Positions 5,726 to 11,154 of a stretch of 11,154 bases of DNA are shown here, piece by piece (position 1 is the first letter of the stretch; every line of letters begins with the position of its first letter). The translations under genes and the position numbers were made by a program. The stretch spans positions 1 to 11,154 of the forward strand of contig JBLNCA010000036.1 of NCBI GenBank assembly GCA_050260375.1. The letters run 5' to 3'. This DNA is from DTFZ01 sp050260375. GTDB lineage: Bacteria > Bacillota > Clostridia > Christensenellales > SZUA-584. The notes under the pieces were generated by a model that was not told the origin of the DNA, did no database searches, and worked only from the letters and a program-made list of their open reading frames with translations.

Positions 5726-6790
5726 TTACTTGCTCGCCGCGAGAGCCTTTGCCTTGTCTTCCATTATCAGAGCGTCTATCATCTCGTCCATGTCCCCGTC
5801 GAGGAACTGCTCTAGGCGGTAAAGCGTCATGCCTATACGGTGGTCTGTCACCCTGCCCTGAGGGAAGTTGTACGTGCGTATGCGCTCGCTCCTGTCGCCC
5901 GAGCCTATCTGGTTTCTGCGGCTGTCGGAGAGTTCTTTTTCCTGCGCTTGCTTTGCTATGTCGTAAAGCCGCGCCTTTAACACCTTCATCGCCTTTTCCT
6001 TGTTTTTAAGCTGCGATTTTTCGTCCTGGCACGTTACTACGAGCCCGCTCGGCACATGAGTAATGCGCACTGCCGAATCGGTAGTGTTTACGCTCTGCCC
6101 GCCGTTGCCCGACGAACGGTACACATCTATGCGCAGGTCATTCGGGTTTATCTCTATGTCCACATCCTCCGCCTCAGGCAGCACGGCAACCGTCGCCGCC
6201 GAGGTGTGTATGCGCCCCTGGCTTTCCGTTTCGGGCACGCGCTGCACCCTATGCACGCCGCTCTCAAATTTCAGCCGCGAATACGCGCCCTTTCCGGAGA
6301 TGAGCATAACCATCTCCTTTACGCCTCCCAATTCGGTAAAGTTGGAAGCAAGCCGCTCAATGCTGTACCCCGCGCGCTCGGCGTAGCGCGTGTACATCCG
6401 CAGCAAGTCGCTTCCGAACAGCGCCGCCTCCTCGCCGCCCGTTCCCGCGCGTATCTCGAGCACCACGTTTTTATCGTCGTTGGGGTCTTTAGGCAGCAGT
6501 AAAAACTTAAGCTCTTCTATTAGCTTTTGTTTTTGCTCCTCGTTTTGCTCGAGCTCTTCCTGCGCCAACGCGGCTATCTCTTTGTCGCCGTCCCCGGACA
6601 TGAGCTTTAGCTCTTCTATCTGCTTTTCGCAATTCTGATATTCGTCGTACTTTGCGACGATCTCCTCAAGCGAGGAGTGTTCTTTTATAATTTTCCTGTA
6701 GCGTTCCTGGTTCTGTGCTGTCTCGGGCTTTGCAAGCTCGTCCTCCAGCTCCTGGAACCTCTTTTTTATCTCTTCGAGTTTTTCAAACAT
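5726..6790 (-). CDS. prfA: Peptide chain release factor 1 (RF1)
   Basis: A 354-aa class I release factor that reads UAA and UAG and triggers peptide release in the ribosome. The stop-codon reading tripeptide is PET at 186-188 (HRVQRVPETESQGRIHTSA), the RF1 form, not the SPF of RF2. The catalytic GGQ is at 230-232 in YRSSGNGGQSVNTTDSAVRITH. The N-terminal 100 residues are the helical, Glu-rich domain 1, and the GTGGEEAALF segment at 116-125 is intact. Length is normal. It starts 14 nt after prmC, with an AGGTG that overlaps the prmC stop codon as its likely ribosome binding site. PrmC modifies the Gln of GGQ, so the two genes are paired by function. Confidence 0.98.
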   Translation of the reverse strand: MFEKLEEIKKRFQELEDELAKPETAQNQERYRKIIKEHSSLEEIVAKYDEYQNCEKQIEELKLMSGDGDKEIAALAQEELEQNEEQKQKLIEELKFLLLPKDPNDDKNVVLEIRAGTGGEEAALFGSDLLRMYTRYAERAGYSIERLASNFTELGGVKEMVMLISGKGAYSRLKFESGVHRVQRVPETESQGRIHTSAATVAVLPEAEDVDIEINPNDLRIDVYRSSGNGGQSVNTTDSAVRITHVPSGLVVTCQDEKSQLKNKEKAMKVLKARLYDIAKQAQEKELSDSRRNQIGSGDRSERIRTYNFPQGRVTDHRIGMTLYRLEQFLDGDMDEMIDALIMEDKAKALAASK

Positions 6791-6804
6791 GATGCTATTT
6801 TCAC

Positions 6805-7629
6805 CTATCCCTTAAACGCGCAGACAATTCTGTCCCGCCCCGCGTAATCCTTAATACATTCTATGCCGCCGAAGCCTCCGGTTAACAGCAACTCCGTCAC
6901 TTCCCGCGCCTGGCCCGCGCCTATCTCCAGCACGAGCGCGCCGCCGTCGTTTAAAAAAGCCGCCGACTCGCCCGCTATCCTTCTGTAAAAATCGTATCCG
7001 TCGCCCGCAAGCAGCGCGAGCTTCGGTTCGCGCTTTACGCTCTCATTAAGCGCCGCGTACTCTTCCTCGCTCACATACGGCGGGTTGCATACTATGATAT
7101 CATATACTGCGTCTATATTACCGAACATGTCGCTGTTGATGAAGCGTATGCCAGCCGCGCCGCAAAGCTGCGCGTTGCTCTTTGCGACGGCGAGCGCTTC
7201 TTCGCTTATATCCGCCGCCGTTACAGCTGCCTTTGTTTCCGTAGCCAGCGATATCGCTATGCACCCGCTGCCCGTGCACATGTCGAGCGCCGTATGGTAA
7301 GAGTTTTGCCTGATAAGCTCTATTGCCTTGCCCGCGACGAGCTCAGTCTCGCTTCTCGGTATAAGCACATACGGGTTCACTTCCAGCGCAAGATACCGAA
7401 AATACGCCCTGCCCGTTATGTACTCCACCGGCTCGCCCGAAGCGCACCGCCCGAGCATCAGCTTTATCTGTTCTAACGCGCCTGCCGGCACGCCTATATT
7501 CGTATAAACGTCTGAATAACCTATGTCCAGCGCATGGGATATTATTACCTTCGCTTTCGCTTCCGCTTCGGGAATGCCCGCCCGCTCAAGCGTCTTCTTT
7601 ACCTCGAGCAGCGCCTCTTTTGCCGTCAT
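6805..7629 (-). CDS. prmC: Release factor glutamine methyltransferase PrmC
   Basis: A 274-aa SAM-dependent enzyme that methylates the side-chain amide of the glutamine in the GGQ motif of release factors. The N-terminal helical domain (about 1-75) includes the conserved segment GEPVEYITGRAYF at 65-77. PRSETE at 91-96 is the PRPETE-type signature. SAM-binding motif I is LDMCTGSGCIAI at 115-126, and the substrate-glutamine site NPPY is at 182-185 (CNPPYVSEEEY). All key residues are present and the length is normal. The ATG overlaps the DUF1385 stop by 4 nt, and the gene is followed by prfA after 14 nt, the arrangement seen in many Bacillota. Confidence 0.97.
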   Translation of the reverse strand: MTAKEALLEVKKTLERAGIPEAEAKAKVIISHALDIGYSDVYTNIGVPAGALEQIKLMLGRCASGEPVEYITGRAYFRYLALEVNPYVLIPRSETELVAGKAIELIRQNSYHTALDMCTGSGCIAISLATETKAAVTAADISEEALAVAKSNAQLCGAAGIRFINSDMFGNIDAVYDIIVCNPPYVSEEEYAALNESVKREPKLALLAGDGYDFYRRIAGESAAFLNDGGALVLEIGAGQAREVTELLLTGGFGGIECIKDYAGRDRIVCAFKG

Positions 7630-8633
7630 ACGCTCTCGGTCTGCACCCCGGCGGCCTCGGCGCTTTCCGCCTCCTGTTTCGGGCGGTAAAAGCTTTTGGC
7701 GAGTTCGTCGAGCTCTTCGTTTGAAAGCGCGTCTTCCGCCGCCTTAAAAGCCACTATAGCCACTTCCACCATGCTGTCGTCCGGCTCGGACGTTGTAAGC
7801 TTCTGCAGCATCATTCCCGGCCAGCGTATTATGCGGAAGAAAAGGGCGTCGCTCATCGCCGCGAACTTCAAAAACTCGTAAGCCAAGCCCGCCACCACGG
7901 GCAGCATGAGCAGCCTTAAGCCTATCCTTGCGTACCAAGCGGGGCTCCAGCCTAAAAGCGAAAACAGCAGTATCGATATTACCATTACGAGCAGCAGATA
8001 GCTTGTGCCGCATCTCGGGTGCAGCGTCTTGTACTTTTGCACGTTCTCTACGGTAAGCTCCTCTTCGTGCTCATAGCAGTTTATCGTCTTGTGCTCAGCG
8101 CCGTGATACCGGAACACGCGCTTTATGTCCTTTATGAACGTTATCGCCACTATGTACAGTATGAATATCAGCATCCTGATGCCGCCTTCAATGAGGTTCA
8201 TCACTATGCCCGACGCTATGTATGGCTTTACAATGTTTGCGAGCACTGTGGGCAGTATAAAGAATATGCCCACGGCGAGAGCTATCGCCAATACCACCGC
8301 AAACACCATAGCCACGTCCATTATATCCTTGCCCGACTTCTTTGCCACAAACTGCTCAAACTTCGAAGGCTTGTAATCCGGCTCCGTGTCGTCGTACATC
8401 TTTGCCGCCTGCGTCATAGTCTTCACGCCGAACACCATTATGTCGAAAAACGACACTACGCCCCGTATTACGGGTAAGCTGTAAAACTTATTCTTCTGCG
8501 TCGCGGACTTGACGTTATCCTTCTTGTATACTATCTCGCCGCTTGCCTTCCTCACGGCTAAGCCGCATACCGAAGGCGCTTTCATCATAACGCCCTCGAG
8601 CACCCCCTGGCCGCCTATTTTGGATCTTTTCAT
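7626..8633 (-). CDS. DUF1385 membrane protein (YqhQ-like)
   Basis: A 335-aa polytopic membrane protein of unknown molecular function, of the DUF1385/YqhQ family. Family signatures are the N-terminal IGGQGVLEGVMMKAP (6-20), the FRYHGAEHKTINCYEH segment (174-189) and HPRCGTSYLL (205-214). Hydrophobic segments lie at about 107-133, 143-168, 210-228 and 236-255. The last 30 residues are acidic and Ala-rich (KQEAESAEAAG), weakly conserved in my judgement. GAGGT with a short spacing precedes the ATG. It overlaps prmC by 4 nt. The family sits beside prmC, prfA and rpmE in many Clostridia, which suggests a role near translation or the membrane but does not prove one. The rpmE terminator separates it from rpmE, so it needs its own promoter or read-through; I could not identify a good one. 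Confidence 0.92.
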   Translation of the reverse strand: MKRSKIGGQGVLEGVMMKAPSVCGLAVRKASGEIVYKKDNVKSATQKNKFYSLPVIRGVVSFFDIMVFGVKTMTQAAKMYDDTEPDYKPSKFEQFVAKKSGKDIMDVAMVFAVVLAIALAVGIFFILPTVLANIVKPYIASGIVMNLIEGGIRMLIFILYIVAITFIKDIKRVFRYHGAEHKTINCYEHEEELTVENVQKYKTLHPRCGTSYLLLVMVISILLFSLLGWSPAWYARIGLRLLMLPVVAGLAYEFLKFAAMSDALFFRIIRWPGMMLQKLTTSEPDDSMVEVAIVAFKAAEDALSNEELDELAKSFYRPKQEAESAEAAGVQTESV

Positions 8634-8694
8634 AATTACCTCAGTTTGCCCATTTCCTTGGGGCTAATATTTTACCTTTCCCTGCTTTACACCC

Positions 8695-8725
8695 TAAAAG
8701 CAAAACAGACCGAAAAGCCGGTCTG
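8695..8725 (-). terminator. rpmE terminator
   Basis: On the minus strand CAGACCG (8725-8719), loop, CGGTCTG (8712-8706) is followed by TTTTGCTTTT. The 7-bp stem is perfect and begins 14 nt beyond the rpmE stop codon. It separates rpmE from the DUF1385-prmC-prfA operon. Confidence 0.85.
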
Positions 8726-8739
8726 CGAAGTCCCAAATA

Positions 8740-8940
8740 CTATTTGATGCCGTATCTCTTGTTGAAACGGTCAACGCGCCCGCCCGTATCGACAAGCTTC
8801 TGCTTGCCGGTAAAGAACGGATGGCATTTCGAGCAGATCTCGACTCTTAGCTCTTTCCTTGTCGAACCCGTCACAAACGTCTCGCCGCAAGCGCACGTTA
8901 CCTTACACTGGTGATACTCGGGATGTATTCCTTGTTTCAT
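8740..8940 (-). CDS. rpmE: 50S ribosomal protein L31, zinc-binding type
   Basis: A 66-aa large-subunit ribosomal protein. The start is set at 8940, not at the ATG two codons upstream: AGAGGTG ends 1 nt from the upstream ATG but 7 nt from this one, and MKQGIHPEYH is the usual L31 N-terminus. Four cysteines of the C+ (zinc) form are present, C16, C18, C36 and C39 (TCACGETF, ICSKCHPFFTGKQKL), so this is not the zinc-free YtjA form. The C-terminus GGRVDRFNKRYG is typical. It is a single-gene unit with its own promoter at 9001-9028, a short leader hairpin and a terminator. The hairpin just upstream of the ribosome binding site may mediate autogenous control. Confidence 0.97.
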   Translation of the reverse strand: MKQGIHPEYHQCKVTCACGETFVTGSTRKELRVEICSKCHPFFTGKQKLVDTGGRVDRFNKRYGIK

Positions 8941-8963
8941 CTGCATTCACCTCTTATCTAAAA

Positions 8964-8982
8964 GCCGCTTTCATTTGGCGGC
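8964..8982 (-). promoter_or_regulatory. rpmE leader hairpin, possible L31 autoregulatory element
   Basis: GCCGC (8964-8968) pairs with GCGGC (8978-8982) around a 9-nt loop. On the minus strand this stem lies inside the roughly 54-nt leader, about 10 nt before the Shine-Dalgarno sequence, and is followed by TTTTAG. L31 leader RNAs have been described in Firmicutes, but I cannot confirm that this short stem matches that family. Confidence 0.4.
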
Positions 8983-9000
8983 CGCAAAGTCGCAAAGAAC

Positions 9001-9028
9001 ATTATAACATAATACTTTCAAAAATCAA
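9001..9028 (-). promoter_or_regulatory. rpmE promoter
   Basis: On the minus strand TTGATT (plus 9028-9023) and a consensus TATAAT (9006-9001) are separated by 16 nt. Transcription would begin near 8994, about 54 nt before the rpmE ATG. The match and position make this the clearest sigma-A-type promoter in the window. Confidence 0.75.
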
Positions 9029-9208
9029 GCGGAATTTGAGCCCAATAATATCCGCGTCAATATCCGCATAATGCAGACATTAGGCGCTGTTAATCATATA
9101 CATTATAACGTTTGCCAAAAAGCATATCCCTGCATGTTGCATTGATGGTCTTAAAATTGCCTTTCGTAAATATATATACTATGTGGATTATGTTATACGG
9201 AGGACGCA

Positions 9209-10270
9209 ATGGAAGCTTTAAAGAGGTCAGTGATGCTTCTCCGTCCGGGCGACGGGCGCCTCATTGAGCCCGGCAGGGGCGGCGGGTCGCTTAAGCTGCT
9301 TTCCAAGGGCAGAGGCGTGGATATATCGCTTAAAGCCGACTGCCTTAAAGAGGGCGACTTTTTTCTGTACCTTTTTACCAAAGACGGCAAGGAGCTTTAT
9401 GCGGGCGACGTAGCGGGCGGAGCGCTTAACAACCATCTCCCAAACGTAGCGCTGGAAAACATAATAGGCGCAGCCGTAGTCGCGAGAGACTCAGGCGGAG
9501 CTCATTCGTTCTGCTTAAAATCTTCCGGACCCGATTGGCCCGCGCTGATAGAGCGGTTTAAGCTGCGCCGCGCACCGCGCAAAGCCAATCCCGCGCCGCA
9601 TAAAGAGGTTTACGCGCCCAACAAAGACCTGCCCCAGTATACAGGCTATCAGCACAATCCGAACCGTGCGCCTTTCGACGACTACCGCATAGAAGCCGCG
9701 CATTTAAGGGCGGATATAGACTACAGGCCGGAAGCGGCCGCCTCCCGCGATTACCCGGCGTACGAAACCGTGCAAAACGGCTATCAGCAGGGAGCTTACG
9801 CCGCCCCGCATGCCGATTATGAGGAGGAAGCTTACGAGCCGCAGGCTGATTACCGTCAGGAAAACGCTCCGTCCGCAGATGAAAGCTATGACGAAACTCC
9901 CGCCGAGCCGGCCGAGCCTCAGGAAGGCTTCGAGGAAGAGAGCTGCGACGCCTGCCCCCACGCGGTGCGCGAAAGCAATATAAACCCGTTCCCTTCCGTG
10001 TTTCCCGACAGCGAATGGGTCAAAATATCTTACCCCGGCCCCACGGGCTGGTGGCATTACATTTCCGGAAAGATATACAAAAACGGCGCGCTCGCCGCAA
10101 AGGTGCTGGGCGTACCCGGAGAATACGGAATAGCGCCGCCGATATGGCTGGAGGGTTTCGGTACTTACCTGCGCTGCTTTACCGGCGATGCACGGGGCTA
10201 TTGGCTCATGTTTCAGGACGCAGAGACAGGAGAGGTTCTGGACATGGGTCTATCTCCACATGATGGGTGA
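9209..10270 (+). CDS. Modular protein of unknown function with Tyr-rich linker
   Basis: A 353-aa cytoplasmic-looking protein, without a signal peptide or membrane segment. GGAGG ends 5 nt before the ATG. Three parts can be seen. Residues 1-120 form a beta-rich domain (RSVMLLRPGDG, SLKLLSKGRGVDISLKADCLKEGDFFLYLFTKDG). Residues 120-255 are low-complexity, acidic and tyrosine-rich, with about one Tyr every 6-10 residues and a basic patch (RFKLRRAPRK) at its start. Residues 245-345 form a second domain: CDACPH, NINPFPSVFPDSEWVKI, GWWHY, KVLGVPGEYGIAPP, YWLMFQDAETGEVL. The domain pair recalls clostridial hypothetical proteins of the DUF6128 kind in which a similar N-terminal sheet and a GVPG-containing C-terminus flank a variable linker; that comparison is from memory. 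Its 3' end overlaps the convergent veg gene by 65 nt. No function is proposed. Confidence 0.8.
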   Translation: MEALKRSVMLLRPGDGRLIEPGRGGGSLKLLSKGRGVDISLKADCLKEGDFFLYLFTKDGKELYAGDVAGGALNNHLPNVALENIIGAAVVARDSGGAHSFCLKSSGPDWPALIERFKLRRAPRKANPAPHKEVYAPNKDLPQYTGYQHNPNRAPFDDYRIEAAHLRADIDYRPEAAASRDYPAYETVQNGYQQGAYAAPHADYEEEAYEPQADYRQENAPSADESYDETPAEPAEPQEGFEEESCDACPHAVRESNINPFPSVFPDSEWVKISYPGPTGWWHYISGKIYKNGALAAKVLGVPGEYGIAPPIWLEGFGTYLRCFTGDARGYWLMFQDAETGEVLDMGLSPHDG

Positions 10271-10469
10271 GCACTTCGGAGTATGAAAAGCAATAACGGC
10301 GCTTATACCCGTTTTCCCTGACGAGCACCGTGAAAACTTCCGGGTAAAGCCCGTCGATTATGCCGTCCCTCTCGTATCCGCCCCTGCGGCCGCTCTTGGC
10401 CCGCAGCGTAATATGCGCGCCTTTCTGGCTGTGCATCTGCCTTTTTATCTCGTCGAGACTATCGTTCAT
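10206..10469 (-). CDS. veg: Veg family protein
   Basis: An 87-aa protein of the Veg family; in Bacillus subtilis Veg affects biofilm-matrix gene expression, and its biochemical role is not settled. The match is seen in IKRQMHSQKGAHITLRAKSGRRGGYERDG (about 8-36), then YPEVFTVLV and SYSEVLTHHVEID, in the same order and spacing as in B. subtilis Veg, which is about 86 aa long. The ATG at 10469 is chosen over one 16 codons upstream because AGGCGG lies 7 nt before it and the length then fits the family. The last 21 codons overlap the 3' end of the convergent 353-aa gene, including part of the conserved VEID segment, so neither gene has a terminator outside the other's coding region. Confidence 0.9.
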   Translation of the reverse strand: MNDSLDEIKRQMHSQKGAHITLRAKSGRRGGYERDGIIDGLYPEVFTVLVRENGYKRRYCFSYSEVLTHHVEIDPCPEPLLSLRPET

Positions 10470-10673
10470 GATTAATCCGCCTGATATTTTCTCATTAATA
10501 TCTTTCCCAAAAAACATATATCTATCCCATATCCGCCCGCTTGTTTTAATGCATCTTTATTATTTTTGTCGGTATATGTATTTGCCCTATGACGACTCCG
10601 GCGCTGCCGCAAACGTCTAAACCTGAGCATGATTGCATAATTTGATGGCTTATAATGAATAAAGTTATCCCAC

Positions 10674-10694
10674 TTATCCACATTGTTGTCCACA
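10674..10694 (+). promoter_or_regulatory. DnaA-box pair
   Basis: TTATCCACA at 10674-10682 is a perfect consensus DnaA box. TTGTCCACA at 10686-10694 is one mismatch away, in the same orientation with a 12-bp start-to-start distance. A weaker TTATCCCAC at 10665-10673 lies directly upstream. Such clusters occur at oriC, in dnaA promoters and at DnaA-titration or reactivation sites. dnaA and dnaN are not in the window. Confidence 0.55.
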
Positions 10695-10828
10695 TGATGC
10701 GAAAAAAAGAGATTGAGAGACCTTGAGGGAGATCTCTAAAATCCTGCCCGCCGGTTAAAATGAATAAAAAATTATCGTGCGGTTTTTGCCGTTTAATAAA
10801 TATGCAAAAAGATTCCGGGCGACGGATG

Positions 10829-10837
10829 TGGTATAAT
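10829..10837 (+). promoter_or_regulatory. Extended -10 promoter of the small membrane-protein gene
   Basis: TGGTATAAT is a perfect extended -10 element (TGnTATAAT). The hexamer 17 nt upstream is a poor -35, which extended -10 promoters tolerate. Transcription would start about 22 nt before the ATG at 10866, with GGAG at 10853-10856 as ribosome binding site. Confidence 0.6.
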
Positions 10838-10865
10838 ATTTTTATCAAACTCGGAGCGGTTTTAT

Positions 10866-11039
10866 ATGAGCAATATAAAAGAAAAGCTGAAAGAAACGCT
10901 TTATAAAATAAGAAATCCCGAATACGACGAGCACGAGCGGGAGTTCAAACAGCAGCTTCAAAAAAAGCGCCTGCTGTTCTTCCTGCCGTTTTTGATCGCC
11001 GCCGCTCTGTTTATGCTGCTTTATTTAAGCAGGCAATAA
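10866..11039 (+). CDS. Small 57-aa single-pass membrane protein
   Basis: Not recognised. The ATG follows GGAG by 9 nt. The product has a charged, helical N-terminal 35 residues (MSNIKEKLKETLYKIRNPEY, then many E, K, Q) and one C-terminal membrane segment at about 36-54 (LLFFLPFLIAAALFMLLYL) ending in SRQ. There is no cleavable signal peptide, so an N-in tail-anchored topology is likely by the positive-inside rule (KKR before the helix). An extended -10 promoter and a strong terminator 4 nt after the stop enclose it as a single-gene unit, good evidence that it is real. The promoter and terminator do not suggest a toxin system, and no antisense RNA gene was seen. Confidence 0.75.
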   Translation: MSNIKEKLKETLYKIRNPEYDEHEREFKQQLQKKRLLFFLPFLIAAALFMLLYLSRQ

Positions 11040-11043
11040 TCAT

Positions 11044-11070
11044 CCACCCCTTCAAGGGGTGGTTTTTCTT
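11044..11070 (+). terminator. Terminator of the small membrane-protein gene
   Basis: CCACCCCTT (11044-11052) and AAGGGGTGG (11054-11062) form a strong GC-rich hairpin followed by TTTTTCTT (11063-11070), starting 4 nt after the stop codon. Confidence 0.9.
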
Positions 11071-11154
11071 GAACCCTATAAGGGACTCTTGCTGGCAATG
11101 CCTAAAGGCATATTACGGTTCCGCCAACCGCATGGGGCCTGTTACCGGCAACCC
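11071..11154. other. Right edge, non-coding with short dyads
   Basis: The last 84 nt contain the hairpin ATGCC-TAAA-GGCAT (11099-11112) and GGTT-CCGCC-AACC. All six frames are either interrupted or give no recognisable protein. It may be another palindromic dispersed repeat cut by the window edge, which cannot be judged from a single copy. Confidence 0.35.

Larger units (their letters stand above)
10470..10865. other. 396-nt intergenic region with DnaA boxes, no supported gene
   Basis: Divergent veg (minus) and the 57-aa membrane-protein gene (plus) flank this stretch. It holds the DnaA-box pair at 10674-10694, an AT-rich segment at about 10738-10812 and the promoter at 10829-10837. Open frames of 86, 73 and 100 codons overlap here in different frames, with no ribosome binding site or recognisable protein, and are not called. 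A candidate veg promoter (TGGACA, 17 nt, GATAAC on the minus strand, about 10693-10665) overlaps the DnaA boxes but is weak. Confidence 0.6.

Noticed and set aside
8019..8477. 152-codon plus-strand open frame opposite DUF1385
   Set aside because: Its His/Tyr/Arg-rich translation is the expected antisense product of a hydrophobic membrane-protein gene.
8941..8946. Upstream ATG as the rpmE start
   Set aside because: The Shine-Dalgarno sequence is only 1 nt from this ATG but 7 nt from the ATG at 8940, and L31 proteins normally begin MKQGIHP.
10546..10848. 100-codon minus-strand open frame upstream of veg
   Set aside because: No ribosome binding site, covers the DnaA boxes and the promoter of the small membrane-protein gene, and the translation resembles no protein family.
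10866..11039. Type I toxin-antitoxin system
   Set aside because: A small membrane protein fits the toxin profile, but the unit has a normal ribosome binding site and I found no antisense RNA promoter or repeat structure to act as antitoxin.

Overview
The window looks like a chromosomal segment of an anaerobic Clostridia-type Bacillota. The evidence is the gene content: a cdaA-cdaR pair, a Veg protein, a zinc-type L31 next to DUF1385, prmC and prfA, two family-4-like uracil-DNA glycosylases, and an SH3b/peptidoglycan-binding exported protein. Coding regions are moderately GC-rich with heavy use of ATA for Ile; intergenic regions are AT-rich. The taxon is inferred from gene content only; no rRNA or tRNA gene was seen.

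Left part (1-2413): a plus-strand terminator closes an unseen upstream unit. Facing it is the minus-strand operon cdaA-cdaR (c-di-AMP synthase and its YbbR-domain partner), which ends in its own strong terminator, so glmM is not in this operon here. A short AT-rich divergent region with a dyad separates cdaA from two plus-strand uracil-DNA glycosylase genes overlapping by 4 nt. The first has all four Fe-S cysteines; the second has lost most of them.

Middle (3562-5374): a secreted two-SH3b + PG_binding_1 protein has a C-terminal domain whose His/Cys spacing recalls L,D-transpeptidases. About 580 nt of non-coding DNA follows, packed with palindromic dispersed-repeat modules: two copies of a 27-bp unit, two further hairpins and one element with 10-bp terminal inverted arms.

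Right-middle (5375-9030, minus strand): rpmE with its own promoter and terminator, then DUF1385 (YqhQ-like) - prmC - prfA with 4-nt and 14-nt junctions, then an AT-rich 88-codon gene of unknown function. PrmC methylates the GGQ glutamine of RF1, the product of the next gene, so this is a translation-termination operon beside a ribosomal-protein gene.

Right end (9209-11154): a modular 353-aa protein of unknown function converges on veg and overlaps it tail to tail by 65 nt. Upstream of veg lies a non-coding region with a perfect DnaA box and a one-mismatch box. A self-contained 57-aa membrane-protein gene with an extended -10 promoter and a strong terminator follows. I found no CRISPR array, transposase, toxin-antitoxin pair or known defence system. 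The most unusual items are the putative transpeptidase-like domain, the cysteine-poor UDG paralogue, the apparently leaderless UDG gene, the repeat cluster and the DnaA-box site.
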